NCBI GenBank assembly: GCA_033398695.1
Contig: CM065803.1
Span: 47,669,501 to 47,733,500, forward strand
From: Orobanche coerulescens
Taxonomy: Eukaryota > Streptophyta > Magnoliopsida > Lamiales > Orobanchaceae
DNA length: 64,000 bases
Direction: 5' to 3'
Numbering within the stretch: position 1 is the first letter of the stretch; every line of letters begins with the position of its first letter. Shown here piece by piece: positions 20,028 to 32,319 of this stretch. Both the position numbers and the translations under genes were made by a program. The notes under the pieces were generated by a model, which was not told the origin of the DNA, did no database searches, and saw only the letters and a list, made by a program, of their open reading frames with translations.

Positions 20028-20091
20028 CGTGGTAGATGATGGGAACCTTCCTCGTGGTCAACTTTCGGGGCGAGGATATCTTTGGGGTATC

Positions 20092-20095
<4 letters not shown>

Positions 20096-20133
<38 letters not shown>

Positions 20134-20305
20134 ATATATATATATACACCAATTTTTGATTCCCCCTCACGTGAATGTCTCTCATGCATTTTCTCCCACT
20201 TTATATATATATATATATATTATATACACAATCAATCATCAACATCATCATCTCTCTTATTCTCCCTCACGTGAATACATCTCACTTTATATATATGTAT
20301 ATATA
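20096..20305. repeat. TA-rich microsatellites, gypsy III 5' LTR
   Basis: (TA)n runs with TGTA interruptions. The 3' LTR copy at 25683-25890 has shorter runs, so repeat length has drifted since insertion. Further TA/TG runs lie at 20833-21090 and 26405-26675. Confidence 0.85.
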
Positions 20306-21291
20306 ATATATACTCAATGCATTATTCACTCACCCCTCAACTATCATCATCATCATCTCACGTCCCTCTCTCTTTCTCTCCCTCACTCATCCCTCTCGCC
20401 ACCTCCCTCTCTTCTTCTCTCTTCTCCATTTTTTCGGCGAGATGGAGCTTGAGTTCGGCGGGCAGGCAGCTCACGACCGGAGTTCGGCGGCGGCCTGGTC
20501 GGAATTTCCGAACCGGAAGGCTGCAAACCCGGTCGACGTGTTCCGGCATTTTTTCTTCTTCCGGCGAGACGGAGCAGGCACCGGCTTATCCATTTTTCCG
20601 GCGACCGGAAGTGGTTCTTGTCCGATATGGACGGCGGAACGGAGGTTTGACATACTTCCGGCGAGGAGTTGTAGGCGGAGTCGGGTGAAAACCGGCCATA
20701 GACGGAAACGGACCGGAGTTGGTCGAGGTCCGGCGGGTCATTTTTCCGGCATGGGAGTTTTTCTCTTTCTTCTTTCCGGGACTGGCCGATCGGCTCCTGG
20801 TAAGTTTTTATGTGTTTGGTGTGTGTTTTGTGTATATATATACATATATATATAATGTATATATATATAAATCTGTTATATATATATATATATATGTGTT
20901 AAGATGTGTTATGTATAGTATATATATATGTAACAGTAGTGTGTGTGTGTGAGTTGTGCAGTGGGTGAGTTATATGTGTTGGTGCAGTGTGTGTGTGTTT
21001 AAAGTGGGTATATATATATATATATTTTGGTTTGTATTGTATATATATTATTATATATATATATGTAATATATATTATATATATACGTATGTATACGGAT
21101 AAATACGAGTATAGTATGTGTTCGTGTTGGAATCGGAATTATCTATTGTGTCGTTTTCGATCGATATCGTGTTATCGAATGAATTGTATTTCATTCAAGG
21201 TTGTTCGAGTGCTTGTGATTGACGGAGGACGCGTTGATTGATTCGTGGTAGGACGTTGATCGTGGAAGGACTTTCTCGCCTTCGGTTTGAG

Positions 21292-23187
21292 GCAAGTTTT
21301 ATACTTGTACTGGTCAATGAGATTAATGTTATCATGTATGTGTATGAATGTGTGTATCATTTCGAGACTTGGTCTCTTTGTGATTTTGTTGATATCAGGG
21401 GATTGTTTGATACGATACCCTTCGGCAAGTTATGCCAAATATTATTGTTGTTCGTAATTGGCCGATCCAAGGCATTGCGGTACTTGTTGATAATATTGTT
21501 GTCGATAGCCGGTTCGCGGTATCGACATATCGATTGTTATTGTTGATTGATGTTCCTTTGAGATATTGTTGTTGATAGCCGGTTCGCGGCATCGACGTAT
21601 CGATTGTTGTTATTAATTGATGTTCCATCAAGATATTTTTTTGTGAATCGTCGTTATTGATATCAATGTTTTTCTATTGATGTCGTTTTGGCCGATTGAA
21701 GGCATTGACGTATTCGATTATCATCTTCGTTATCGGTAACCGATTAAAGGTGCCGAGACATCCGTTGTACAATTGTTATCGGTTAACCGTTCTGAAGGTT
21801 ATCGATATATTGAATTGGGATTATCAAAGATAATTCCCATCCGTTGTATAATTATTATCGATTGTCCGCTCTAACGGTAATCGATATATTGAATTGGGAT
21901 TATCAAAGATAATTCCCATCCGTTGTATAATTATTATCGATTGTCCGCTCTAACGGTAATCGATATATTGAATTGGGATTATCAAATATAATTTCCACCC
22001 GTTGTCAAAAAGATAATTCCCATCCATTGTATAATTGTTATCAATTGGCCATTCTACGGTAATCGAAGTATTGAATTGGGATTATCAACGATAATTCCCA
22101 TCCGTTGAATTATTATTGTCGTGTTGACCGATTCCAGGCAGCACACTATTATTCTTGTAAACTCGGTAATTTTGTGATCGTTGAAGGTTGAGGATTTTCC
22201 CGAACTGTTGTGTTGTGATCGTTGTTCATTGGTCCTTAGGGATTTTGATCCCAGGATGGTTGTTTCGAATATTGTCGGTCGTGTCGATCTTTCATTATTC
22301 GTGTCATCGTTCACTTGGTGAGTCGTATGATTTGTTTTGGATGTGTTATCCTTTGAGTTTCGTTGTCATGTTGTATCGTGACATATCCGGAATCATATCT
22401 GCGTTCCGATTGGTTATTGTGTAGGATTTTTAGCCAGGCACATATAGTCCTCGGCGGATATTATTCCGCGTTGTACTGTGCACACGGGACGTAGTTTCGT
22501 GAGGCTAATTAGGTACATTGTCCTACGTATACTCTGGATTCCATATACGGGGCGGACATGTGCACGGACACATTTCCGGATCGGGCGTACTGTGATGTCC
22601 ATCTTGTGAGCCATAAACTTTGATCGTCCATAGTATTGGATGAATTTGATGTTTTGTGATTGAGCGTTCATACGCCTGAGGGGTATGTTCGACAATCATG
22701 TTTGTTTCTTTGAGATCTGTATTGTGATGATTTACAGCTTCGGGCTGTTCGGCTTTCAGGCCATCGTGATATTTTTACAGCTTCGGGCTGTTCGGCTTTC
22801 AGGCCATCGTGATATTTTGGCAGCTTCGGCTGAGGACTTTCAGGCCATTGTGATGTATCGGTATTTCCGTTGGAGCCTTCGGGCATTGTGATCCTTATTT
22901 ATTTCAGCGTTGGATTGATTTACCTTCGGGTAATGTATTGTTGTGTTCTATATTGATGTTTCGCCGTTGGGCACTTATGTTCTAATCTATTGAGCAAGTA
23001 TTGATCGTATGTCATGGGCATAATATTCCACGAATGCTCGATTCTTACTTTGGTTTGTGAGCATCTCGTACTACCATTGTTGTACTATTTTATTCTGCCT
23101 TTGGATGCATATCATGTTGTGCATGTACTTGATATTCATTATCTTTGGATGGTCGACCCAGTGGCGGAACATGTTTTCATGTTTTAG
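21292..23187 (+). other. Predicted GC-AG leader intron, gypsy III 5' LTR
   Basis: The donor is TTTGAG|GCAAGTTT and the acceptor TCATGTTTTAG|GTACTTGCGAGGAG. The length is 1896 bp; the 3' LTR has the same signals at 26879-28674. Compared with the other families the intron is three to four times longer. Confidence 0.45.
21800..22110 (+). repeat. Tandem repeat array in gypsy III 5' LTR
   Basis: Units of roughly 80 bp contain GAATTGGGATTATC, GATAATTCCCATCCGTTG and TATCGATTGTCCGCTCTAACG. The near-identical unit is present twice here and once in the 3' LTR (about 27390-27480), which accounts for most of the length difference between the two LTRs. Confidence 0.8.
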
Positions 23188-23559
23188 GTACTTGCGAGGA
23201 GAGAGTTGAGACACAGGGGCATGACGATGGCGACGAGGCATTCGAGCGATACTAGTCCGAGATATTTTGGTGTTCATGTTGGTTAGACAGTTGGAGTACT
23301 CCATTTTTGTTCAGTCGTTGTCATTTTGTATTATCCGAGCAAGGCTCGTGAACGTTGTTGTATTTTTATTTTGGCCATGTAGGCCCATCCTTGTCGTTGA
23401 AATTCCATATCGGAATAGTATGTCGGACGTCATAGTAAGTGCAGTGATTTCCTATTTTGAACAGTTGTTGTATTTTAGTCGTGTTCGCACAGTGGATCAC
23501 ACAGTGTGGGGTCCACGGCACCGTAATAACTTGATGGGATTTGGGGGTGTTACAGAAGA

Positions 23560-23571
23560 TGGTATCAGAGC
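23560..23571 (+). other. Primer-binding site, initiator tRNA-Met (gypsy III)
   Basis: TGGTATCAGAGC lies five bases after the LTR end. Confidence 0.85.
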
Positions 23572-24011
23572 GTTGGGTTGTGAGATACCCTGGCTTGTGT
23601 GTTATGTGGCTCTACCAAGGCGGTAGTAGCGGGGCTGTCAGGTTATGACAATCTCGACAGTCGGGTTTTGTGAGTCGTGATAGTTGGACGACGGTATGAG
23701 TCATTCTTTCATCGAGTCGTCGTCAGTGAAGACTAGTATCGCAAGACCTCGAAGCTTCGTATGACCTGTGTAAGGACTCTATTCTCTTTTATGTGCATAC
23801 ATTCATTATGTCATTGATTAAACCTGTTTTGTTGACACTTGTATGTGGCGATCGGGTACGATTGATTTATGATTATTTGCTTTGGAGCATGTGGACTCTG
23901 TATCGGCTATGATTAGCGCGATCGATGGGATCGTTTATCTGTTGAGTATGTATACTCGTGTTTTGCGTTGACCTAGCATTCTGGCCGTTGAGGCGTATTT
24001 GAGCTGTGGTC
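23572..24011 (+). other. Leader between primer site and gag (gypsy III)
   Basis: 440 bp with no convincing ORF or repeat. Confidence 0.5.
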
Positions 24012-24678
24012 ATGATTGAACGTTATTCTTTCAGTCTGGAAAGAGGACGTGACAGAGGGGGTAGAGGCCGCAGAGTGGGCCGACACCCGAAACCTCGTAC
24101 CAATAATTTGGTGGCTGACGAATCATTTTCGGAGTTGTGCTCGAGAACCCACCGATCGTGATTGTGTTTGGATCGAGTTCAAGACTCTCATGTTAGAGAG
24201 GTATTATCTGGCTCCACTTCGTGAAGCCAAGATGTCGGAGGTTTTGAACCCCGAATCCGTCGAGAACGAGGGTGTTATTGTTATTGCTGAGAAGTTTCAA
24301 GGACTTCTTCAGTTTCTTCTGGTGAGAGGACTAGGATGCCGATTCGTTCAGAGGGACATCGAGCTCCGACGTCCAAGAGGTCATTTCCTAGTCGGCTTTG
24401 TACTGGGAAAGCATTTTCTTCTCAGGCGGCAGTCATTATTTATTTGTTTTAATTGTGAATCAGCGGGGCATGTGAGTACTCGATGTACGGTGCCAGCTAT
24501 TATTTATTTTCTGTGTGGGAGGCAGGAACACCTTCAGAATACTGCAGGAGTTCTAGTGCCAGTAGATCTCGAGAGAGCTCATGGGCCTCGAGAGATTTTA
24601 TTACTTCAGTCCGTACTTCATCCAAGGGGTCATATCGGGCTTCGGAAGCCAGAGGTATGGACACCCGAGGGGGAGTAG
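24012..24678 (+). pseudogene. Decayed gag (gypsy III)
   Basis: Gag appears to start at the ATG at 24012, with an Arg/Gly-rich start (LERGRDRGGRGRR) that meets a stop after about 48 codons. The capsid then continues in a second frame, where IEFKTLMLERYYLAPLREAK corresponds to the EFK/EFQ...EYxP segment of gypsy II and V Gag. Near 24450-24485 one CCHC-type knuckle, CFNCESAGHVSTRC, is still readable. Protease and pol are absent downstream. Gag forms the particle and packages RNA, but this copy cannot make the full protein. Confidence 0.75.
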
Positions 24679-25325
24679 CGAGTTCAGATTTGTGTTTTCC
24701 TCGAGTCGATGGGATCGAGGAACTCGACGATCTGGAGGATGTGGATTCCGGGTACATTTGAGATGTAGCCTTGATCTGTATTTTTCTTGTCTCTCGGATT
24801 GATGTTTGACTCGGTCTTTATTTTAATATTGCGGTTGTGAACCATTTATTATTGATCTATCTTGTTATCATTGTATCTCAGAATCTTGACACTTGAGTCA
24901 TTTGATGTGATTTTCTTTTCCTTGGTCCTGTACCCGAGATATTTTTTTTGATGATCTGGGTAATCGTTCATTGTGATTCGAGACGTCAAGTCGTGAGGAC
25001 TTGGACGTGCGTTCGATATAGTCCCGAGGACTATGTCTGTATTGTTATTATCTTTTGTGGTGCGACTTCCTGGCTGGTCTCTGGCGGAGGAGTCATGATT
25101 CGGCTAATCTCGCTTTTGATTGAGTATCTCTATCACTTGATTTTTTCGCCTTGTTCAGGCAGAGGAGACGTGGGGACCCGTGGGGTCGGCCCAGTTGCTT
25201 AGACGGAATTGCTCGTATTGAGGAGTATTCCTGGAGATGTTGTTTTCTTATCCTGATGGATAGTCCGTGCCCCAACTCGTGCGCCCTGAGTTTCGGGGAC
25301 GAAACTCTTTTTAAGGGGGGGAGTA
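24679..25325 (+). other. 3' untranslated interior of gypsy III with inverted repeat and polypurine tract
   Basis: This is non-coding apart from remnants too short to identify. AGTTTCG-GGGA-CGAAACT lies at 25289-25306 and the purine run AAGGGGGGGAG at 25312-25322, followed by TA and the 3' LTR start. pol would normally be in this place, and about 5 kb of coding sequence is missing. Confidence 0.75.
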
Positions 25326-28300
25326 TGTAATATCCGGGGGTAATTTTTTTCGTATTCTTGTTGAGTTATGCGTATTCATTTGGAATTGTACAAGTGTTGT
25401 TGTTTGGACCGATACAATATATATATTGTATTAAAATATTCGGGATCGAAATATTTTTATTGGTCGTCGGTTTGGTTTAAATCGTTTGGTTGTTGTTTGG
25501 CGAGTTTGGAATTTTGGCTAAGTTTATAGCCATAGCGTACGCTACTTGTGTAGCATTACGTACGCTAATTTGTTGCGATTGCGTACGTTACGCCCTGAAG
25601 TTACGTACGTAATGCGTGGTAGATGATGGGAACCTTCCTCGTGGTCAACTTTCGGGGCGAGGATATCTTTGGGGTATCATTTATTTATATATATATATAT
25701 ATATGTATGTATATATATATATATACACCAATTTTTGATTCCCCCTCACGTGAATGTCTCTCATGCATTTTCTCCCACTTTATATATATATATATATTAT
25801 ATACACAATCAATCATCAACATCATCATCTCTCTTATTCTCCCTCACGTGAATACATCTCACTTTATATATATGTATATATAATATATACTCAATGCATT
25901 ATTCACTCACCCCTCAACTATCATCATCATCATCTCACGTCCCTCTCTCTTTCTCTCCCTCACTCATCCCTCTCGCCACCTCCCTCTCTTCTTCTCTCTT
26001 CTCCATTTTTTCGGCGAGATGGAGCTTGAGTTCGGCGGGCGACTCACGACCGGAGTTCGGCGGCGGCCTGGTCGGAATTTCCGAACCGGAAGGCTGCAAA
26101 CCCGGTCGACGTGTTCCGGCATTTTTTCTTCTTCCGGCGAGACGGAGCAGGCACCGGCTTATCCATTTTTCCGGCGACCGGAAGTGGTTCTTGTCCGATA
26201 TGGACGGCGGAACGGAGGTTTGACATACTTCCGGCGAGGAGTTGTAGGCAGAGTCGGGTGAAAACCGGCCATAGACGGAAACGGACCGGAGTTGGTCGAG
26301 GTCCGGCGGGTCATTTTTCCGGCATGGGAGTTTTTCTCTTTCTTCTTTCCGGGACTGGCCGATCGGCTCCTGGTAAGTTTTTATGTGTTTGGTGTGTGTT
26401 TTGTGTATATATATACATATATATAATGTATATATATAAATCTGTTATATATATATATATGTGTTAAGATGTGTTATGTATAGTATATATATATGTAACA
26501 GTAGTGTGTGTGTGTGTGAGTTGTGCAGTGGGTGAGTTATATGTGTTGGTGCAGTGTGTGTGTGTGTTTAAAGTGGGTATATATATATATATATATAGAT
26601 AGATAGATATTTTGGGTTGTATTGTATATATATTATTATATATATATGTAATATATATATTATATATATATACGTATGTATACGGATAAATACGAGTATA
26701 GTATGTGTTCGTGTTGGAATCGGAATTATCTATTGTGTCGTTTTCGATCGATATCGTGTTATCGAATGAATTGTATTTCATTCAAGGTTGTTCGAGTGCT
26801 TGTGATTGACGGAGGACGCGTTGATTGATTCGTGGTAGGACGTTGATCGTGGAAGGACTTTCTCGCCTTCGGTTTGAGGCAAGTTTTATACTTGTACTGG
26901 TCAATGAGATTAATGTTATCATGTATGTGTATGAATGTGTGTATCATTTCGAGACTTGGTCTCTTTGTGATTTTGTTGATATCGGGGATTGTTTGATACG
27001 ATACCCTTGACAAGTTATGCCAAATATTATTGTTGTTCGTAATTGGCGATCCAAGGCATTGCGGTACTTGTTGATAATATTGTTGTCGATAGCGGTTCGC
27101 AGTATCGACATATCGATTGTTATTGTTGATTGATGTTCCTTTGAGATATTGTTGTTGATAGCGGTTCGCGGCATCGGCGTATCGATTGTTGTTATTAATT
27201 GATGTTCCATCAAGATATTTTTTGTAGATAAATCGTTATTGATATCAATGTTTTTCTATTGATGTCGTTTTGGCGATTGAAGGCATTGGCGTATTCGATT
27301 ATCATCTTCGTTATCGGTAACCGATTAAAGGTGCCGAGACATCCGTTGTACAATTGTTATCGGTTAACCGCTCAAGGTTATCGATATATTGAATTGGGAT
27401 TATCAAAGATAATTCCCATCCGTTGTATAATTATTATCGATTGTCCGCTCTAACGGTAATCGATATATTGAATGGGATTATCAAATATAATTTCCACCGT
27501 TGTCAAAAAGATAATTCCCATCCATTGTATAATTGTTATCGATTGGCCATTCTACGGTACTCGAAGTATTGAATTGGGATTATCAACGATAATTCCCATC
27601 CGTTGAATTATTATTGTCGTGTTGACCGATTCAAGGAAGCACACTATTATACTTGTAAACTCGGTAATTTTGTGATCGTTGAAGGTTGAGGATTTTCCCA
27701 ATTGTGTTGTGATCGTTGTTCATTGGTCCTTAGGGATTTTGATCCCGGGATGGTTGTTTGAATATTGTCGGTCGTGTCGATCTTTCATTATTCGTGTCAT
27801 AGTTAACTTGTTGAGTCGTATGATTTGTTTTGGATGTGTTATCCTTTGAGTTTAGTTGTCATGTTGTATATTGACATATCAGGTATCATATCTGCGTTCC
27901 GATTGGTTATTGTGTAGGATTTTTAGCCAGACACATAGAGTACTAGGCGGAGATTATTCGGCGTTATCTGTGCACACGGGACGTAGTTTCGTGAGGCTAA
28001 TTAGGTACATTGTCCTACGTATATTACGGATTCCATATACGGGCGGACATGTGCACGGACACTTGTACGGATCGGGCGTACTGTGATGTCCCTCTTGTGA
28101 GCCATAAACTTTGATCGTCAATAGTATTGGATGAATTTGATGTTTTGTGATTGATCGTTCATACGCATGAGGGTTATGTTCGACAATCATGTTTGTTTCT
28201 TTGAGATCTGTATTGTGATGATTTGACTTGGTGCATTCGGCTTCGGAGCCATCGTGATATTTTTACGGCTTGGTGATTGGCTTTCAGGCCATCGTGATAT

Positions 28301-29042
28301 TTTGGCAGCTTCGGCTGAGGACTTTCAGGCCATTGTGATGTATCGGTATTTCCGTTGGAGCCTTCGGGCATTGTGATCCTTATTTATTTCAGCGTTGGAT
28401 TGATTTACCTTCGGGTAATGTATTGTTGTGTTCTATATTGATGTTTCGCCGTTGGGCACTTATGTTCTAATCTATTGAGCAAGTATTGATCGTATGTCAT
28501 GGGCATAATATTCCACGAATGCTCGATTCTTACTTTGGTTTGTGAGCATCTCGTACTACCATTGTTGTACTATTTTATTCTGCCTTTGGATGCATATCAT
28601 GTTGTGCATGTACTTGATATTCATTATACTGGATGGCTGACCCCGTGGGGGCGGAACATGTTTTCATGTTTTAGGTACTTGCGAGGAGAGAGTTGAGACA
28701 CAGGGGCATGACGATGGCGACGAGGCATTCGAGCGATACTAGTCCGAGATATTTTGGTGTTCATGTTGGTTAGACAGTTGGAGTACTCCATTTTTGTTCA
28801 GTCGTTGTCATTTTGTATTATCCGAGCAAGGCTCGTGAACGTTGTTGTATTTTTATTTTGGCCATGTAGGCCCATCCTTGTCGTTGAAATTCCATATCGG
28901 AATAGTATGTCGGACGTCATAGTAGGGTCTGTGATTTCCTATTTTGAACAGGTTGTTGTATTTTAGTCGTGTTCGCCTGGTGGATCACCTGGTGTGGGGT
29001 CCACGGCACTGTAATAACCCAATGGGATTTGGGGGTGTTACA
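25326..29042 (+). repeat. 3' LTR of gypsy III
   Basis: This is the partner of 19737-23554. Its palindromes start at 25533 and its predicted intron is at 26879-28674. Differences from the 5' LTR are mostly one- or two-base losses at CCG, CAG or CTG positions, for example GGCCGATT at about 21700 against GGCGATT at about 27272. Confidence 0.88.
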
Positions 29043-29047
29043 TCTTC

Positions 29048-30418
29048 TTGCTAAGAAATACTCCTTTCTTTTAGCAATATATTTTCCTTATAGAACTTTC
29101 AATTTTAGTTTGTATTTCATTTTTGGTTTGAAGTTTTTCTTTCATTTAGTTTGTAATTGAAAAGTGCTTGATCAATAAGCACTTAGTATTTTACTTTCAA
29201 TTTTTGTAAGCTTGTAACCTTTAAACAAGTTTGAAGTTTGTTTCTTGCACTTTGATTCATCATATTCAAGTAAGTTTTATCTATTGTCATTAAGTTCTAG
29301 TAATTAAAAGTTTATATATATATATATATATCAATTATTTCTATTATAATTTTAGTATGTATAAACCAATGAGTAGCTAATCTTTCTTCCTAGGGGAAGG
29401 GGGATTTCTATTAGGTTATATATTGAGTATTTGATTGATTTAAACTATTTTTAGGACTAATTGGTTTAAATAGAGATTGATCATATCCTATTTTTACTAA
29501 TGAAACCTTCTTGGTTGATTCTTGAGTGAATTGGAAACATATCTTTTCAATCTATCAAATGTTAATCTTGTTATCAACATCTTAAGATTGCGAAAGTGGT
29601 TAAGACACCTTTGAATACGAAAGTTATGAGGTGAAAAGTTGATTACTCGATGAACGATCGTTTATCCTAAAAATAGTCAAGTTAGAGAAATGAAAGGACT
29701 AATTGGTTTAAATTGAGATTGATCATATCCTATTTCTACTAGTGAAACCTCCTTGATTGATTGTTAAGTGTATTGGAAACAGATCTTTTCAATCTACCAA
29801 GTGTTAATCTTGTTATCAACATCTTAAAAAAACAAAAGTGATTAAGACATCTTTGATTACGAAAGTACAGAGGTGAAAAGTTGATTACTCGATAAATATT
29901 CGTTTTTTCTTTTATATCCATATAAATCAATTCCTATACTTAATTAAATACCTAATTTAATGAACCCGTAATCCCCTAGATTTTATAAATTCCCAACTCA
30001 TTTTAATTCTATTCATTTTCACTAGTTAAAAATAGTCTAGTTAAAAATAGTCTTAATATAAATAGTCTAGTTAAAAATAGTCTTAATAAAAATAGTCTTA
30101 ATATAAATAGTCTAGTATAAATAGTCTTAATATAAATAGTCTAGTATAAAAATAGTCTTATATAAAATAGTCTTATTAAAAATAGTTTGGTTTAAAATAT
30201 AGTGCATTTTAATTTAGTTAATATTAAAAAACCCAAAAAAATATATATTTTAGAATATTTTATTTCTCGTAATTTGTAACAAAATATTATACGAAGCCCT
30301 GTTGAACAATCCTTGAGAGAAAAGACCTTGGTAGAACTTACCACAACTACTTCTACCTCGTATATATTTGCGAGCGACTCAAGAACTCCTATTTTTAGGA
30401 TAAGTTTTTGACCGATCA
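29048..30418 (+). repeat. 3' LTR of NL copy B, third segment
   Basis: This completes the LTR after gypsy III and ends GACCGATCA. It carries the AATAGTC minisatellite (30024-30185). The next five bases, GAATC, belong to a copia LTR and are the probable target-site duplication; the left-hand copy would be outside the window. Removing the two gypsies gives an LTR of about 2.0 kb. Confidence 0.88.
30024..30185 (+). repeat. AATAGTC minisatellite in NL LTR (copy B)
   Basis: 14-15 bp units alternate between AAATAGTCTAGTAT and AAATAGTCTTAATAT. The arrays at 33946-34190 and 39364-39626 are longer, so the copy number varies among LTRs. Confidence 0.9.
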
Positions 30419-30487
30419 GAATCGAGGGTGAGTCAGTTCGAGTATACTAATCCAATTAGCATACCTATAACGTGTGCTCCCACTAAC
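30419..30487 (-). repeat. Copia 3' LTR, 5' end fragment
   Basis: The stretch containing ACCTATAACGTGTGCTCCCA matches 62970-63050 in the copia 5' LTR. NL copy B interrupts it at 30418. Confidence 0.8.
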
Positions 30488-30929
30488 CATTAGTGTTTGA
30501 CATGCACTCTCCATGTCAAAGAACACGTCATACAAGTCTTTACATAAACTTAACGCCCAGTCAAGTTTCATCGACTTGCGAACGATTAAGTATTTGAGCT
30601 ATAAACCTTTGCAGTGCCGACCCCCTTATCCAATAAGGAGTGGAATGTTTTGCTCTCAAATACATGGACTAGTTTCTATATGTATATTTACGAGTTAGGA
30701 ATGCCAGTAACTGCCAGTAAATAAAGAAACATTCATTGCCTTATATAAATGATTTACATAATTACAAGTACAATGCCCTCACTCAACATCCTCTGAGTGG
30801 CATTCGAGGGCATACTCCTAACAGAACAACCTTCAACACCACAAGAAACACACTTCAAGCTCAAGAACGCCTTCTAAGGTCTTGTACACAAGAAACACCA
30901 CAAGTACAATGTCAGGTCTTGTACACAAC
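30488..30929 (-). other. Copia 3' interior, rearranged
   Basis: RNase H coding is expected here but none is seen. GGTCTTGTACACAA occurs twice (30878 and 30913), each next to a CACAAG-type sequence, which suggests a deletion by recombination between short repeats. The rest is unrecognised. Confidence 0.5.
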
Positions 30930-32319
30930 ATAGCATACATAAGGCTACCCACAGCCGAATCATATGGTATATTACTCATTTCCTTTCATTGTTCCTCACT
31001 TTGAGGACACATCTTCAAGGAGAGTTTTATTCCATGTCGCATCGGTAGGAACCCTATTTTAGAATCATCAATCTTAAATCGCTTTAAGATCTTATCTATA
31101 TAGAGGGCTTGGGAAAGACCTATTGTTCTCCCCGCTCTATCCCGGTAGAGCCGAATACCAAGAATATAGGTTGCTTCGCCCAAGTCTTTTATGGAGAAAT
31201 TACTCGAAAGCCAAGCTTTCACAGAACTGAGCATTCCCACATCATTTCCTATTAGTAGAATGTCATCCACATATAGTACTAAGAATGCGATCTTGCTCCC
31301 ACTAACCCTCTTGTATACACAAGGTTCCTCTTCATTTTGTACGAAGTCAAACTCTTTGACCGCCTCGTTAAAATGATGGTTCCAACTACGCGACGCTTGC
31401 TTCAGTCCATAAATGGAACGCTGAAGCTTGCACACTTTCTGAATATCGACTTCGGACACAAAGCCTTTAGGCTGCTACATATAGATTTCCTCCTAGAGGA
31501 ATCCATTAAGGAAAGCCGCTTTACGTCCACTTGCCATATCTTATAATCGTGGTAGGCAGCTATAGCAAGCATCATGCGAATAGACTTGATCATGGCTACG
31601 GGCGAGAAGGTATCGTGGTAATTGATCCATTCCTTCTGGGTATAACCTTTTGCCACAAGCCTGGCCTTATAGGCGTCAACCTTGCTATCACCATCAGTCT
31701 TTCTTTTGTAGATCCACTTGTTCCTAATAGGCACTATGCCCTTGGGACGGTCTACTAGAGTCCAGACTTGATTGACATGCATCGAGTCTATCTCAGCTTC
31801 CATAGCTTCATGCCATTTCGCGGAGTCTACATCCACCATCCCTTGGCCATAGGTTGTTGGGTCGATCTCTTGGCTATCACTTGGAACCTCATGGAGACCC
31901 AGCTCCTCCAAGTGCACAAGCCCATACCTCTCAGGTAAATGAGACACCCTACTAGACCTACGAGGTGATTGTACTTGTGTTTCAGAAGGTTCGGTTCCAA
32001 TTTCTTGCACAGGTGTCTCCCGAGGAGTTTCATTGTATAGAAATACTTCTACCTGCTCTGCCTTCCTGAATAAACTCATCTTCCAGGAAGTGTGCTTGTA
32101 AAGTAACAACGATATTTCGATCTTCGGGCATGTAGAATAGATATCCCATCGTCCCATACGGGAATCCAATGAAACGTCCCTTCGCGGACCTAGCTTCCAA
32201 CTTCTCCACCTTAGTCTTCTTGACATAGGCGGGACATCCCCAAATCCTAATGTGATTAAGACTTGGTTTCCTGCCCTCCCACGTCTCATGTGGAGTTTTA
32301 GGAACGGATTTGGAAGGAC
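30930..32319 (-). pseudogene. Copia integrase C-terminus and reverse transcriptase
   Basis: Reading right to left, the integrase end comes first (TWEGRKPSLNHIRIWGCPAY and the FLGYP-like FIGFPYGT), with frame changes near 32040-32060. The RT then starts at SAKWHEAMEAEIDSM and runs through VPIRNKWIYKRK and LVAKGYTQ. A frameshift follows near 31430-31460, and the next segment has YGLKQASRSWN, catalytic YVDDILLIG and IKDLGEATYILGI. A stop after CPQSEEQ (near 30986) is followed in another frame by YDSAVGSLMYAMLCTRP. At least three lesions mean this is not functional. The IGLSQ and YILGI motifs suggest the Tork/Angela side of copia, tentatively. Confidence 0.88.

Larger units (their letters stand above)
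19737..23554 (+). repeat. 5' LTR of gypsy III
   Basis: TGTAATATCCGGGGG...GGGGGTGTTACA. It contains a few TACGTACG-type palindromes (19946-20027), long TA microsatellites (20096-20300 and 20833-21090), a predicted intron (21292-23187) and tandem repeats (21800-22110). None of its ORFs looks real; several only reflect TA repeats (IYIYIY). Confidence 0.88.
19737..29042 (+). mobile_element. Gypsy III: pol-less element with 3.7-3.8 kb LTRs
   Basis: This 9.3-kb element is flanked by TCTTC (19732-19736 and 29043-29047). Its LTRs are 3818 and 3717 bp, but the interior is only 1771 bp and contains a primer-binding site, a decayed gag and a polypurine tract. No RT, RNase H or integrase is visible. Its ends (TGTAATATCC...GGGTGTTACA), primer site, GR-rich Gag start and AGTTTCG...CGAAACT structure tie it to the Tekay group, so it is probably a non-autonomous derivative mobilised by a relative. 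Confidence 0.88.
6230..30418 (+). mobile_element. NL element copy B: non-autonomous LTR retrotransposon carrying NABP-like and LOG genes (contains gypsy II and III)
   Basis: The order is: truncated 5' LTR (6230-6399), tRNA-Asp primer-binding site, ORF1 (carlavirus NABP-like), LOG, non-coding 3' region with three hairpins, polypurine tract, then a complete 3' LTR split by gypsy II and III. The interior is about 3.36 kb and no gag, protease, RT or integrase is present, so movement would need proteins from another element. The tRNA-Asp primer site and AAGTGTGGGG-type purine tract are those of Athila/Tat-group gypsy elements, which may be its helper. It ends at 30418 inside copia LTR sequence. 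Confidence 0.82.

Noticed and set aside
20029..20452. ORFs rich in Ile-Tyr in gypsy III LTRs
   Set aside because: They are translations of TA microsatellites and change length between the two LTRs.
24483..24761. Separate ORF downstream of the gag knuckle in gypsy III
   Set aside because: Overlaps decayed gag in another frame, is low in complexity (Ser/Arg-rich) and has no counterpart in related elements.
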